A stretch of 42,018 bases of DNA, from positions 1 to 42,018 of the IMG/VR virus record IMGVR_UViG_3300010368_000003; one strand, 5' to 3'. Shown here piece after piece: positions 1-7,960 of this stretch; the first letter of the stretch is position 1; every line of letters begins with the position of its first letter. Under the pieces are notes generated by a model. That model did no database searches. It was given only the letters and a program-made list of their open reading frames with translations, and had not been told where the DNA came from. Position numbers and translations under genes: made by a program. The DNA is from a virus.

Positions 1-123
1 ATGAGACATCTATAGACCCCCAAAGACAACCTAAAGGAATCGTATGACTACAAACAACGAACTCTTGATTGACGTTCAGATCCGCCTTGAATCCGAGATG
101 ACCAAGAAAGGAATAGACCGTTA
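1..123. repeat. Terminal overlap, left copy (identical to 41896-42018)
   Basis: Bases 1-123 are identical to the last 123 bases of the window. They hold the leader and the first 27 codons of the RNA polymerase gene. Because the repeat cuts through a gene and its length is typical of an assembly overlap, I read it as the sign of a circularly closed contig, not as the biological terminal repeat of the virion DNA. T7-like phages do have direct terminal repeats, but these usually lie between the terminase gene and the early genes. Confidence 0.9.
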
Positions 124-2515
124 CATGAAACAGGTGACAGAGTCCAAGCAATCAGGCACTGAAGACAAGCTCACTGCTGCCCAGCAATTGATCAAGCACC
201 ACACCGCAACCTTAGAGGCGGCAGTAACTGAGTGGTATGCAGAGGTCTCGGCAGGCTCCGCAGGGAACCGCAACTTGGCCTACAAGTACCTTAAAGACAT
301 CGATATCGGTGTTGTGGCCTACGTCACAGTGAAGAAGCTGCTGGGCCGTGTGAGTACCCCGGTGATGATCCAAAGAGCAGCCCGAGAGCTGGGCACTGCT
401 TTGGAAGATGAAGTCAAGCTGAAGTTGGTTCGTGAAGAAGAGAGGAAGACCTATGACTCAATCATCAGGGGAGCCAAGAAGAGGGTTTCAGACCACTACA
501 AGAGGGCCTACGCAATCCGCAGGGCCTCCGAAGCTGTAGAGCTTGACCAGTGGCCTGAAATTGATCGAATGCACGTTGGCATGAAGATGATCGACATTGC
601 AATCAACACCCTTGGGTGGTTCACGATTGAGACAAGATCCAAAAGCAAGAACAACACGGCGAAGTTGTTGGTGGCATCACCTGAGCTTATTGCCCAGATG
701 GAAGACAACCACCACATGACTGCCATGCTCCGCCCCGTCTACGAGCCAATGGTAGTCCGTCCCCGCGATTGGACAACACCAACCGATGGGGGTTACCTCT
801 CAACTGAAATTCGCCCCATTAAGCTGGTCAAGATCTCAAGCAAGGGCTACTATGAAGAACTGGCCCACACAGAGATGCCTGTGGTCTATGCTGCTGTAAA
901 CGCCCTACAGGGCACTGCATGGCAGATCAATACCCAAGTACTGGATGTCTTAAAAGAGTTCTGGGAACGAGGTCATGCACTTGCTGGACTGCCTGCCCGT
1001 GAGGGTCGTGAGATCCCCGCGAAGCCTTTTGACATTGAAACCAATGAAGAGGCACGGACTGAGTGGAAACACGCAGCAGCTAAGTGCTACCAGGAGAACA
1101 CTGAAGAGCGTTCTAAACGACTCAATGTGGTGTTCACCATTGACATCGCCACCCGGTACAACGAGTTCCCCCGCATCTATATGCCGTACCAGTTGGATTT
1201 CCGTGGGCGCATCTATGCTGTCCCGGCATTCAATCCACAAGGCCCAGATCACCAGAAGGCACTCCTGAGATTCTCTTACGGGAAACCCTTGGGTGCCAAC
1301 GGAGCCCACTGGCTGGCTATGCATGGTGCCAACGTAGCAGGCAATGACAAAGTAACCCTTGAAGAGCGTGTGCAGTGGGTCTTGGACCACTCCGATGAGA
1401 TCGTTGCCTGTGCCAAAGATCCTCTTGGCAACCGTGACTGGTACACAGAGATTGCAGGGATTGAGATCGATAAGCCTTGGCAATTCTTGGCCTTCTGCTT
1501 TGAGTGGGCAGGCTATGTTGAGTTTGGGGAGTCCTTTGTCTCCAAGCTTGCAGTGGCCCTTGATGGCTCCTGTTCTGGCCTCCAGCACTTCTCCGCAATG
1601 CTGCTGGATCAGGTTGGTGGTGCAGCAGTAAATTTGACCCCTAAAGAGACCCCCGCAGATGTCTACCGAATGGTTGCGGAGAAGGTTGTTGAGTCTCTTG
1701 AATCCCTAGCCACGTCCGAATCGTCCCCAGATGGGGAATTGGCAAGGCAGTGGTTGGCCTTCGGGGTGACCCGCAAGACCACCAAGCGTTCAGTCATGAC
1801 ACTGGCCTACGGATCTCGTAAATATGGGTTCCGTGACCAGATCATGGAGGACACCTTGGAGCCTGCTTACAAGAAGTTTGTTCGTGAGGGAGGAACCTGG
1901 GGGTTTGAGGGGGATGGCTACAAAGCCGCTGCCTTCATGGCTGCTCAGATATGGGATGCAGTGACGAAGACTTTGGTGAAGTCTGTAGAGGCCATGAACT
2001 GGCTTCAGAAGGCTGCTTCTGTGGTGTCTGGGGAAGGCTTACCCATTCGATGGAGTAGCCCTGTGGGGTTCCCTGTGATGCAGGCTTACTGGGACATCAA
2101 GGAGCGCAGGATCACCACTGCCCTCCAAGGCGGGACCATTAAGGTGACTATGGGAGAGAGAACCGACAAGCTGGACCGCAAGGCACAGGCCAACGGGATC
2201 TCCCCCAACTTCATCCACTCCTGCGATGCTGCCCACATGATGCTTACAACAGTCAGGGCAACACAGGAGGGAATCAAGTCCTTCGCAATGATTCACGACT
2301 CCTTTGGGACCACTGCGGCTGAAACTGAAGACCTCTTCCGTATCGTCCGTGAGAGTTTCGTTGAGATGTATTCAGAAGTGGATGTGCTGGGAGGGTTCCG
2401 CGAAGAGATCGTCCGTCAGTTGACTGAAGAGTCTGTGCAGGAACTCCCTGAGTTGCCGGGTAAGGGCAGTTTGGATCTCTCTGGAGTCCTCCTTTCACGC
2501 TTTAGCTTCGCCTGA
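44..2515 (+). CDS. T7-like single-subunit DNA-directed RNA polymerase (T7 gp1 type)
   Basis: This 823-residue protein transcribes the middle and late phage genes from phage-specific promoters. Family motifs are all present: an FRGR segment near residue 385, motif A DGSCSGLQHF with catalytic Asp507, motif B with Arg577, Lys581 and Tyr589 (same spacing as T7 R627/K631/Y639), and motif C HDSFG with catalytic Asp752. The C-terminus is FSFA, matching the conserved FAFA foot of T7 RNAP. Length is slightly below the 883 residues of T7. The ATG follows an AAAGGA ribosome-binding site. A phage-type promoter at 41811-41840 lies upstream on the circular map, so the gene may be autoregulated, and a repeated palindrome next to that promoter is a candidate operator. 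Confidence 0.98.
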   Translation: MTTNNELLIDVQIRLESEMTKKGIDRYMKQVTESKQSGTEDKLTAAQQLIKHHTATLEAAVTEWYAEVSAGSAGNRNLAYKYLKDIDIGVVAYVTVKKLLGRVSTPVMIQRAARELGTALEDEVKLKLVREEERKTYDSIIRGAKKRVSDHYKRAYAIRRASEAVELDQWPEIDRMHVGMKMIDIAINTLGWFTIETRSKSKNNTAKLLVASPELIAQMEDNHHMTAMLRPVYEPMVVRPRDWTTPTDGGYLSTEIRPIKLVKISSKGYYEELAHTEMPVVYAAVNALQGTAWQINTQVLDVLKEFWERGHALAGLPAREGREIPAKPFDIETNEEARTEWKHAAAKCYQENTEERSKRLNVVFTIDIATRYNEFPRIYMPYQLDFRGRIYAVPAFNPQGPDHQKALLRFSYGKPLGANGAHWLAMHGANVAGNDKVTLEERVQWVLDHSDEIVACAKDPLGNRDWYTEIAGIEIDKPWQFLAFCFEWAGYVEFGESFVSKLAVALDGSCSGLQHFSAMLLDQVGGAAVNLTPKETPADVYRMVAEKVVESLESLATSESSPDGELARQWLAFGVTRKTTKRSVMTLAYGSRKYGFRDQIMEDTLEPAYKKFVREGGTWGFEGDGYKAAAFMAAQIWDAVTKTLVKSVEAMNWLQKAASVVSGEGLPIRWSSPVGFPVMQAYWDIKERRITTALQGGTIKVTMGERTDKLDRKAQANGISPNFIHSCDAAHMMLTTVRATQEGIKSFAMIHDSFGTTAAETEDLFRIVRESFVEMYSEVDVLGGFREEIVRQLTEESVQELPELPGKGSLDLSGVLLSRFSFA

Positions 2516-2543
2516 ATACTCTCCAATACAGGAATATCCCCAA

Positions 2544-3161
2544 ATGAAAAAATGTCCTTACTGTGAAATCGAAAAGCCTGACTCTGAATTTGGGAGAAAC
2601 AACGCCGCATGGGACGGACTCTCCTGCTACTGCAAGTTATGTCGCGCTGAGATTAAGAAAGAACGGAGGGCATCCGGGCCTAGTTCAAGGGAATTTGATA
2701 ACAGGGAATACAACGCGAGGCGGCGTCTGGACCCCATACGTCAAGCCGCGCACCTTGCGAACAGGCGTCTTTATAACCTATTTAATGTAGAGACAGTTCG
2801 CGCTTCAGTGGCTAAATCTACTGCTAAGTTCAAGGCCGAGTTCCCTGAAGAGTACGCAGCGAAGCACGGAGAGAAAGCAATGCGGAGGGAAGCAGAAAAG
2901 ATCCAGCGCACCCCCGCTTGGTCTTCCCCTGAAGCCTGCCGTGTTGCATATCGACTCAGGGTGTCTCTTCAGAATTCCACAGGTATTCGCCAAGCGGTAG
3001 ACCACAGTGTCCCCCTACGGGGAAAGCTGGTGTCTGGGTTTCATGTTCCCGAGAACTTGGTTGTTATTCCCTTTGCAGATAACGCAACGAAAGGGAACCG
3101 CTTCGACCCCATGACATACGAATGGTGGCCCGAGTGCTTCCCAAAGCTTCCGAATCAGTAA
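2544..3161 (+). CDS. HNH endonuclease with N-terminal zinc ribbon
   Basis: A 205-residue protein starting with a CPYC...CKLC zinc-ribbon-like pair of CxxC motifs (residues 4-33), followed by a basic, Arg-rich middle, and ending in an HNH-type segment: DHSVPL with His154, then NLVV and the NATKGNR stretch. This architecture is that of free-standing phage homing endonucleases, which cut DNA and spread by gene conversion. It sits between RNAP and the first promoter-terminator pair. Its leader (ATACAGGAATATC) resembles the leader of the early gene at 38547, which suggests shared control or a common donor. The gene at 34928 has a similar zinc-ribbon plus HNH layout. Whether it still cuts DNA cannot be told from sequence. 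Confidence 0.8.
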   Translation: MKKCPYCEIEKPDSEFGRNNAAWDGLSCYCKLCRAEIKKERRASGPSSREFDNREYNARRRLDPIRQAAHLANRRLYNLFNVETVRASVAKSTAKFKAEFPEEYAAKHGEKAMRREAEKIQRTPAWSSPEACRVAYRLRVSLQNSTGIRQAVDHSVPLRGKLVSGFHVPENLVVIPFADNATKGNRFDPMTYEWWPECFPKLPNQ

Positions 3162-3198
3162 AAAACATCCGACCACTAAGTTGTTGATTTCATTAAGT

Positions 3199-3228
3199 AA
3201 TTCCGTTCCGGACACCTAAGGAAATCTC
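3199..3228 (+). promoter_or_regulatory. Phage-type promoter copy 1 (putative phage RNAP promoter)
   Basis: One of four near-identical elements in the genome sharing TCCGTTCCGGACACCT then WAGGARA (others at 14051, 37114, 41811). All are on the + strand, all are intergenic, and all precede a gene module. By analogy with T7 promoters, the GGARA end would be the start of transcription. This copy lies after the RNAP and HNH genes and before the DNA-metabolism cluster. The assignment to the phage RNAP is inference. Confidence 0.75.
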
Positions 3229-3240
3229 TACCAAATTCCG

Positions 3241-3271
3241 CCTCCTCTCCGAAAGGTCAGGGGGTTTTCTT
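3241..3271 (+). terminator. Intrinsic terminator, early terminator (TE) analogue
   Basis: A roughly 10-bp imperfect stem (CCTCCTCTCC / GGTCAGGGGG) with a GAAA tetraloop, followed by a T-rich run (TTTTCTTTT). It lies just downstream of promoter copy 1. In T7 a terminator after the early genes stops host RNA polymerase but is read through by the phage enzyme. The position here suggests the same job. Confidence 0.7.
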
Positions 3272-3293
3272 TTGTCCATCTCTGGATACCCCC

Positions 3294-3440
3294 ATGAACA
3301 CTTACTCCTCCTCTCTAGGCCGAGCCATTGCAATTCTTCGTGCTGGCAACCGCTTACCCCCTTCCCTTGCAATCGAACTCATTGAGCTTGGTTACGACAT
3401 CCCCTCCCTGCACAACGCACACCTCAATCAGAAAGCTTAA
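3294..3440 (+). CDS. Small hypothetical protein, 48 aa
   Basis: A 48-codon frame fills the gap between the terminator and the ssDNA-binding protein gene and ends 5 bases before that gene. The predicted product is Leu/Ala-rich with two short amphipathic stretches (GRAIAILRAGN and LAIELIELGYDIP) and could form a small helical domain. There is no strong ribosome-binding site before the ATG, which lowers confidence. In its favour are the tight fit to the gap, coding-like composition and position as the first gene of the middle operon, where T7-like phages often encode tiny host-interaction proteins. I do not recognise a family. Confidence 0.55.
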   Translation: MNTYSSSLGRAIAILRAGNRLPPSLAIELIELGYDIPSLHNAHLNQKA

Positions 3441-3445
3441 TCATC

Positions 3446-4138
3446 ATGGCAACCTTTATCAAACGTCCCACATACACATCCCCCAAGGGCACCTTCAAAT
3501 GGCCCTCACTGACCAAGCCTGACTTCGGCAACGACAAGTTCCCCAAGCCCGATGGTGAGTTCAAGACATCCCTGATCGTCCCCCGCTCAGAGGCTCAGGC
3601 CCTGATCGATCAACTGCAACCCGAGTGGGATGCAGCTATTGCAGCAGGCAAGGTGGACTTCGCAAAGATGCCCATCCCTCAAAGAAAAAAGTTTGGTACT
3701 GTCAAAGAGCAGCCATTCTTCGCTGAAGAGTTTGATCCAGAGACGGAAGAAGAGACAGGCAATGTTGTCTTCTCATTCAAGTGCAAGTACAAGATCATGG
3801 ACAAGAAGACAGGCGAGGCACGCTTCAACAAGATTGGCTTGTTCGATGCCAAAGGGAAACCCCTAGCTGCTGGCGTGGCTGTCTATGGTGGCACTGTCGG
3901 CAAGATTGCCTTCCAGGCTACCCCTTACTTTGTTGCAGGCCAAGCAATGGCAGGCATCTCTCTGCGCCTGAGTGCTGCCCAGATCATTGAACTGGTTGGC
4001 CCGGGTGCCCGCTCCGCGAGTCAGTTTGGCTTCGGCCAAGAGGACGGCTACGAGACTGAAGAGACCGCAGCGGAAGCCGCAGGGTTCTCTGAAGAGGCCA
4101 CAACAGCACCATCTAATGGCAACTCGGACGACTTCTAA
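3446..4138 (+). CDS. Single-stranded DNA-binding protein (T7 gp2.5 type)
   Basis: A 230-residue protein that coats single-stranded DNA during phage replication and recombination and contacts the polymerase and helicase. The N-terminal part (IKRPTYTSPKGTFKWPSL) and the central FSFKCKYKIMDKKTGEARF and PYFVAGQAMAGISLRL segments fit the gp2.5/DUF2815 OB-fold family. The C-terminal 30 residues are strongly acidic and end in DDF, the typical interaction tail with a terminal aromatic residue. It is the first large gene of the replication cluster and overlaps the endonuclease I start by 23 bases, so the two are probably translationally coupled. Confidence 0.88.
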   Translation: MATFIKRPTYTSPKGTFKWPSLTKPDFGNDKFPKPDGEFKTSLIVPRSEAQALIDQLQPEWDAAIAAGKVDFAKMPIPQRKKFGTVKEQPFFAEEFDPETEEETGNVVFSFKCKYKIMDKKTGEARFNKIGLFDAKGKPLAAGVAVYGGTVGKIAFQATPYFVAGQAMAGISLRLSAAQIIELVGPGARSASQFGFGQEDGYETEETAAEAAGFSEEATTAPSNGNSDDF

Positions 4139-4544
4139 GAAACGTCCTCAACTAACTGCACTACAGGTCAGTCTGAAACATGGGTTTCGGTCTGGCTTGG
4201 AAGAGGTCTTCTCTGCACAGCTAACGGCAGCGAAGGTCAGCTTCACTTATGAGTCTTTCAAGATTCCATTCGTGCAGCCAGCCAAGAAGAGAACTTACAC
4301 CCCCGACTTTCAACTCTCCAACGGAATCATCATTGAGACCAAGGGGAGATTCCTTGCTGAAGATCGTGCCAAGCACATCCTCGTCAAGGCCCAGCACCCA
4401 GAGCTAGACATTCGATTTGTCTTCTCATCATCCAAAACAAAGATCACAAAGAGATCCCCCACAAGTTACGCCGATTGGTGTGTCAAGAACGGGTTCCTTT
4501 ATGCAGACAAGAAGGCCCCTGAAGAGTGGCTTAAGGAAAAGTAA
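4116..4544 (+). CDS. Endonuclease I, Holliday junction resolvase (T7 gp3 type)
   Basis: A 142-residue nuclease that resolves branched DNA and, in T7, degrades host DNA. The four catalytic residues of T7 endonuclease I (E20, D55, E65, K67) are present with identical spacing as Glu29 (RSGLEE), Asp64 (TYTPDF), Glu74 and Lys76 (IIETKG). The segments QHPELDIRFVFSSSKTKI and SPTSYADWC also match the family. The open frame extends far upstream, but I chose the ATG at 4116 because it gives the normal family length (about 149 residues). That start lies inside the end of the SSB gene. The stop overlaps the amidase start in TAATG. Confidence 0.95.
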   Translation: MATRTTSKKRPQLTALQVSLKHGFRSGLEEVFSAQLTAAKVSFTYESFKIPFVQPAKKRTYTPDFQLSNGIIIETKGRFLAEDRAKHILVKAQHPELDIRFVFSSSKTKITKRSPTSYADWCVKNGFLYADKKAPEEWLKEK

Positions 4545-4996
4545 TGACCCCCGGTTTATCCCCCCGCAAATCCACTGATTACATTGCAGTTCACTGCTCT
4601 GCTTCAGTCCCTGACATCGCCACAGATGCCAAAGTAATTGACCGCTGGCACCGTCAACGCGGCTTCCTGATGATCGGCTATCACTATGTCATCAAGACTG
4701 ATGGCACGATTGAGAAAGGCCGCGATGAAGAGGCCATTGGTGCCCATGTAGAGGGCTACAACAGCACCTCCATCGGCATCTGCATGGTAGGTGGGGTGGA
4801 TGCCAATGGTCCCACAGGTAAGCCAGTGAAGAACTTCTCAGAGTCTCAGTTTGATTCTCTCTTGACTCTCCTGAAGACTCTCAAAGCCAAGTACCCCAAG
4901 GCTGTCATTCAGGGCCACCGTGACTTCCCTAAAGTTGCCAAGGCTTGCCCCTGCTTTGACGTAATCCCTTGGGTCAAGTCTGTGATGAAACCATGA
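4544..4996 (+). CDS. N-acetylmuramoyl-L-alanine amidase, T7 lysozyme (gp3.5) type
   Basis: A 150-residue zinc amidase that cleaves the bond between N-acetylmuramic acid and L-alanine in peptidoglycan and, in T7, also binds and inhibits the phage RNA polymerase. Zinc ligands and catalytic residues line up with T7 lysozyme: His17 (VHCSA), Tyr46 (IGYHY), His125 (QGHRDF), Lys133 and Cys135 (AKACPCFD). It has no signal peptide, so it needs a holin to reach the wall. The gene overlaps endonuclease I (TAATG) and is followed by a small membrane protein overlapping its stop in ATGA. Whether the RNAP-inhibiting role is kept is inference. Confidence 0.95.
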   Translation: MTPGLSPRKSTDYIAVHCSASVPDIATDAKVIDRWHRQRGFLMIGYHYVIKTDGTIEKGRDEEAIGAHVEGYNSTSIGICMVGGVDANGPTGKPVKNFSESQFDSLLTLLKTLKAKYPKAVIQGHRDFPKVAKACPCFDVIPWVKSVMKP

Positions 4997-5127
4997 ACGG
5001 GTTCCTCCTCTTCATTGGCATCTTAGGGATGCTTACCTTCCTTGCTCTCCTCGCAGTTGCTGCCTGGGTGGGCTATCACCACCTCAAAGACCTCCTTGAT
5101 TCATTCGAGCGGGGTCACTACCGCTAA
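4993..5127 (+). CDS. Small membrane protein, 44 aa
   Basis: A 44-codon frame whose ATG overlaps the amidase stop in ATGA, the coupling used throughout this genome. The product is almost all one hydrophobic helix (about residues 4-27, FLLFIGILGMLTFLALLAVAA) followed by a short charged tail (HHLKDLLDSFERGHYR). Its place right behind the amidase makes a role in lysis possible, for example a pinholin-like or lysis-accessory protein, but this is inference. No family is recognised. The neighbouring primase-helicase starts 16 bases downstream. Confidence 0.65.
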   Translation: MNGFLLFIGILGMLTFLALLAVAAWVGYHHLKDLLDSFERGHYR

Positions 5128-5143
5128 CTAAAGGAATCCCACC

Positions 5144-6754
5144 GTGTCTGTAGATGCTCCAGAGTCTCACTACCTCTACAAAGAATCGTGCCCAGAGTGC
5201 GGAAGCCGAGACAACCTTGCCCGGTACTCCGATGGACACGCTCATTGCTTTGGCTGTGGGCACTACATCCACGGAGATGGCTCCCCAACAACCCAACCCA
5301 CAAGGAAGAATATGTCTTTGATCACAGGCTCCTATCAGGACCTAATAAAGCGCGGAATCAAAGAAGAGACTTGCCGACAGTTTGGTTATCAGGTTGGGGA
5401 GCATCAGGGATTGAAAGTCCAGATTGCTCCTTACTACTCTGCTGATGGTGAACTGGTTGCCCAGAAGATCCGAGGTGCTGATAAGACCTTCAAGATTCTC
5501 GGTGACATCTCTTCGGCCCAACTCTTTGGAGCAAGGCTCTGGGGTTCAGGCAAGAAGATCGTCATCACTGAGGGTGAGATTGATTGTCTGTCTGTCTCCC
5601 AAGTACAGAACGGTAAGTGGCCTGTTGTCTCTGTCCCCAATGGGGCACAGGGTGCAGCCAAGGCCATCAAGAAGAACCTTGAATACTTTGAAAAATTTGA
5701 AGAAGTAATCTTGATGTTCGATATGGATGAACCTGGAGAGAAGGCAGCAAAAGACTGTGCAGCCCTCTTCCCCGTAGGTAAAGCCAAGATCGCAACTCTC
5801 CCCATGAAGGACCCCAATGAACTGCTACAGGCAGGCAAGGGGGACCAGATTGTTCAAGCCATCTGGCAAGCCAAAGCATTCCGACCTGATGGTCTGGTGG
5901 GTGTCTCTGACTTGATGGAAGAACTCAACAAAGACATTGAGCAGGGCCTCCCTTGGTTCCTGCCCTCCCTCACTAAACTAACTTTTGGAAGACGACATGG
6001 AGAAATTTATGGATTGGGTGCGGGGACAGGTATCGGGAAAACCGATGTCTTCACCCAGCAAATTGCCTACGATATCGAGACACTATCAGAGAGAGTTGGC
6101 CTTGTGTTCCTTGAACAACAGCCGACAGAGACTGTCACTCGAGTGGCTGGAAAGCTTGCGGGTAAGAGGTTTCATGTACCTGATGGCACTTGGACAAAAG
6201 AAGAGCGGAACGAGTGGGTCCTAAAGCTTGACGGCAAGGTAACTCTTTACGACAACTTCGGAGAGACCGAGTGGTCCACAGTGGCCTCAAAGATTCGCTA
6301 CATGGCGGTCTCTGAGGGCATCAGGATCTTCTATGTGGATCACCTTACAGCGATGGCTGACACCGCAGATGAGCGAGGTTCGCTGGAACAGATCATGAAG
6401 GAGATGGCCTCACTTGCCAAGGCACTGAAGGTCATCATCCACTTCATCTCCCACTTGGCTACCCCTGATGGCAAGAGCCATGAAGAGGGAGGCCATGTCT
6501 CTATCAGGCATTTCAAAGGAGCCCGAGCAATTGGCTTCTGGAGTCATTTCATGTTCGGCCTCGAAAGAAATCAACAGGCTGAAGATGAGCGAGAGCGCCA
6601 GACAACCACCCTTCGGATTCTCAAGGACCGTTACACGGGACAGTCCACCGGGCAACTGCTCTACCTTGGCTACGACCCCCTCACAGGGCTGCTGTTTGAA
6701 ACAGAAGCACCTGAAGAGCAATCAACTTTCACAGATACAACTAAGGATTTCTAA
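5144..6754 (+). CDS. Bifunctional primase-helicase (T7 gp4 type)
   Basis: A 536-residue replication protein that lays RNA primers and unwinds DNA as a ring. It starts with GTG behind AAAGGAAT. In order: a zinc-binding primase domain (CPECGSRDN...CFGC, residues 15-38), a TOPRIM domain with EGEID and DMDEPG, a linker, then a RecA-like helicase domain with Walker A GTGIGKT (Lys299), a Walker B-like FYVDH, and the KGARAIGFWSHFMFGLERN segment. The C-terminus is acidic and ends in DF, as in T7 gp4, where this tail binds the polymerase. An internal ATG at 5312 (Met57) has its own ribosome-binding site, so a short form lacking the zinc domain is likely (see the separate entry). Confidence 0.97.
   Translation: MSVDAPESHYLYKESCPECGSRDNLARYSDGHAHCFGCGHYIHGDGSPTTQPTRKNMSLITGSYQDLIKRGIKEETCRQFGYQVGEHQGLKVQIAPYYSADGELVAQKIRGADKTFKILGDISSAQLFGARLWGSGKKIVITEGEIDCLSVSQVQNGKWPVVSVPNGAQGAAKAIKKNLEYFEKFEEVILMFDMDEPGEKAAKDCAALFPVGKAKIATLPMKDPNELLQAGKGDQIVQAIWQAKAFRPDGLVGVSDLMEELNKDIEQGLPWFLPSLTKLTFGRRHGEIYGLGAGTGIGKTDVFTQQIAYDIETLSERVGLVFLEQQPTETVTRVAGKLAGKRFHVPDGTWTKEERNEWVLKLDGKVTLYDNFGETEWSTVASKIRYMAVSEGIRIFYVDHLTAMADTADERGSLEQIMKEMASLAKALKVIIHFISHLATPDGKSHEEGGHVSIRHFKGARAIGFWSHFMFGLERNQQAEDERERQTTTLRILKDRYTGQSTGQLLYLGYDPLTGLLFETEAPEEQSTFTDTTKDF
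5301..5314 (+). promoter_or_regulatory. Internal ribosome-binding site and start for short helicase form
   Basis: AAGGAAGAATATG inside the primase-helicase gene places a good Shine-Dalgarno sequence before the in-frame ATG at 5312 (Met57), just after the zinc-binding domain. T7 makes a full-length gp4A and a shorter gp4B from the same kind of internal start. The same arrangement here predicts a helicase-only form of about 480 residues. Confidence 0.65.
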
Positions 6755-6990
6755 TGAGCTACTTCAAACAAATCTATTCCCTGACCCCACAGGCACTCAC
6801 CGTCTACCGTCACATCCGTGATGCTGGTTCAATCACCCAGCGCGAGGCCATCATGGACCACTCCGTGCAGTCCCTCACAAGACGCATCACTGAGATCCGT
6901 GCGGCTGGCTTCAAGATCCTCCGTGAGGACAAGAAGCACCCCCTGACTAAGCAACGCTACGCACGCTACACCTTTGGGGCAGAAGCTTGA
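6754..6990 (+). CDS. Small helix-turn-helix protein, 78 aa
   Basis: A 78-residue basic protein beginning at the TAATG overlap with the primase-helicase stop. The middle (SITQREAIMDHSVQSLTRRITEIRAAGFKI) reads as a helix-turn-helix followed by a recognition helix, then a KHPLTKQRYARYTF segment that could form a beta wing. This is the small helix-turn-helix type often found in phage replication operons, where it may be a DNA-binding regulator or replication accessory protein. Target and role are unknown. It overlaps the MazG-like gene by 4 bases. Confidence 0.75.
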   Translation: MSYFKQIYSLTPQALTVYRHIRDAGSITQREAIMDHSVQSLTRRITEIRAAGFKILREDKKHPLTKQRYARYTFGAEA

Positions 6991-7328
6991 GCGCCACTCT
7001 TCGCCTCTACCGTGGCTTTGTGGACTCTCTTGTAGTCAACAGGGCCAGTGGCCTTGATGGTCTCCTTCACGCTGCTGTAGGGATGTCTACTGAGGCAGGG
7101 GAAGTCCTCGACATCGTCAAGAAGTCATGGGCATTCAACAAGCAGATGGACATGAACAAGATCAAGCACGAAGCGGGGGACCTCCTGTTCTATCTTCAGT
7201 TCTTCTGCAACCTCAACGGGATGTCTCTTGATGATCTTGCTGAGATGAACATGAGCAAGCTCCGCCAGCGCTATCCCGATGGATACACCGACAAGGCCGC
7301 TCAACTCCGAGTGGATGGAATCATATGA
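6987..7328 (+). CDS. MazG-like nucleotide pyrophosphohydrolase
   Basis: A 113-residue all-alpha protein with the metal-binding signature of MazG-type enzymes: STEAGEVLDIVKK (residues 34-46) followed by HEAGDLLFYL. This family hydrolyses nucleoside triphosphates or ppGpp to monophosphates and pyrophosphate. In phages it is thought to shape the nucleotide pool or the stringent response. The start is a TTG overlapping the upstream TGA. No ATG lies close enough to leave the domain intact, so TTG is the best choice. It heads a nucleotide cluster with ThyX and ribonucleotide reductase, each overlapping the next. Confidence 0.85.
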   Translation: MSATLRLYRGFVDSLVVNRASGLDGLLHAAVGMSTEAGEVLDIVKKSWAFNKQMDMNKIKHEAGDLLFYLQFFCNLNGMSLDDLAEMNMSKLRQRYPDGYTDKAAQLRVDGII

Positions 7329-7960
7329 ACGTCAAGTTAATGTGGGCCACCCCCGAAGCTGATCAACTGGTTGCCTCAATGGCACGGGTATCCAACCCAG
7401 CCAATCAAGCGAATACCAACATCACAGGCATCCTCAAGTACATGATGCGAGAGGGCCATGTGAGCCCCTTTGAGATGGCTAATGTTTGCCTTGAGATCAA
7501 CACCACCCGAGACATCGGGCGACAGATCTTGAGGCACCGAAGCTTCAGCTTTCAAGAGTTCTCACAACGCTATGCGGAGACCTCTTTGCTTCCCCCGTCA
7601 GAGCTTCGTGAGTGCCGCCTGCAAGACCAACAGAATCGTCAGAGTTCTTTAGAGACCGATGACAGATCTCTTGAGTGCTGGTGGGCACACGCCCAGGCTC
7701 AAGTGGAGGATATCTCCGCAGTCTTGTATGCCAAGGCACTCGCTAAAGGGATTGCCAAAGAGCAAGCCCGTGCCCTCTTACCCGAAGGACTCACCTCCTC
7801 CCGGATGTACATGAACGGAACCCTCCGCTCATGGATTCATTACCTCAAGTCCCGACTTGACCCCTCAACCCAGAAAGAGCATCGCATCATTGCCAACGAG
7901 GCCCTTATGGTTATCCGTACTGTGGCCCCTGTGACGATGAATGCATTCTTTCCAGAATAA
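7325..7960 (+). CDS. thyX: Flavin-dependent thymidylate synthase ThyX
   Basis: A 211-residue enzyme that makes dTMP from dUMP using FAD, NAD(P)H and methylene-tetrahydrofolate. The ThyX signature RHRx7S is present as RHRSFSFQEFSQRY near residues 73-86, and the following LLPEGLTSSRMYMNGTLRSWIHYLKSR segment matches the C-terminal part of the family, including the nucleotide-binding Arg. It starts in an ATGA overlap with the MazG-like gene and runs 20 bases into the ribonucleotide reductase frame, so thymidine and deoxynucleotide supply are co-expressed. Length is normal for the family. Confidence 0.96.
   Translation: MNVKLMWATPEADQLVASMARVSNPANQANTNITGILKYMMREGHVSPFEMANVCLEINTTRDIGRQILRHRSFSFQEFSQRYAETSLLPPSELRECRLQDQQNRQSSLETDDRSLECWWAHAQAQVEDISAVLYAKALAKGIAKEQARALLPEGLTSSRMYMNGTLRSWIHYLKSRLDPSTQKEHRIIANEALMVIRTVAPVTMNAFFPE

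Noticed and set aside
1-123. Biological direct terminal repeat of the virion genome
   Set aside because: It includes the start of the RNAP coding sequence and no packaging features, so an assembly overlap is more likely.
950-1588. Minus-strand open frame (212 codons) inside the RNA polymerase gene
   Set aside because: It is antisense to conserved polymerase motifs, with no recognisable protein features and no coding context on the minus strand.
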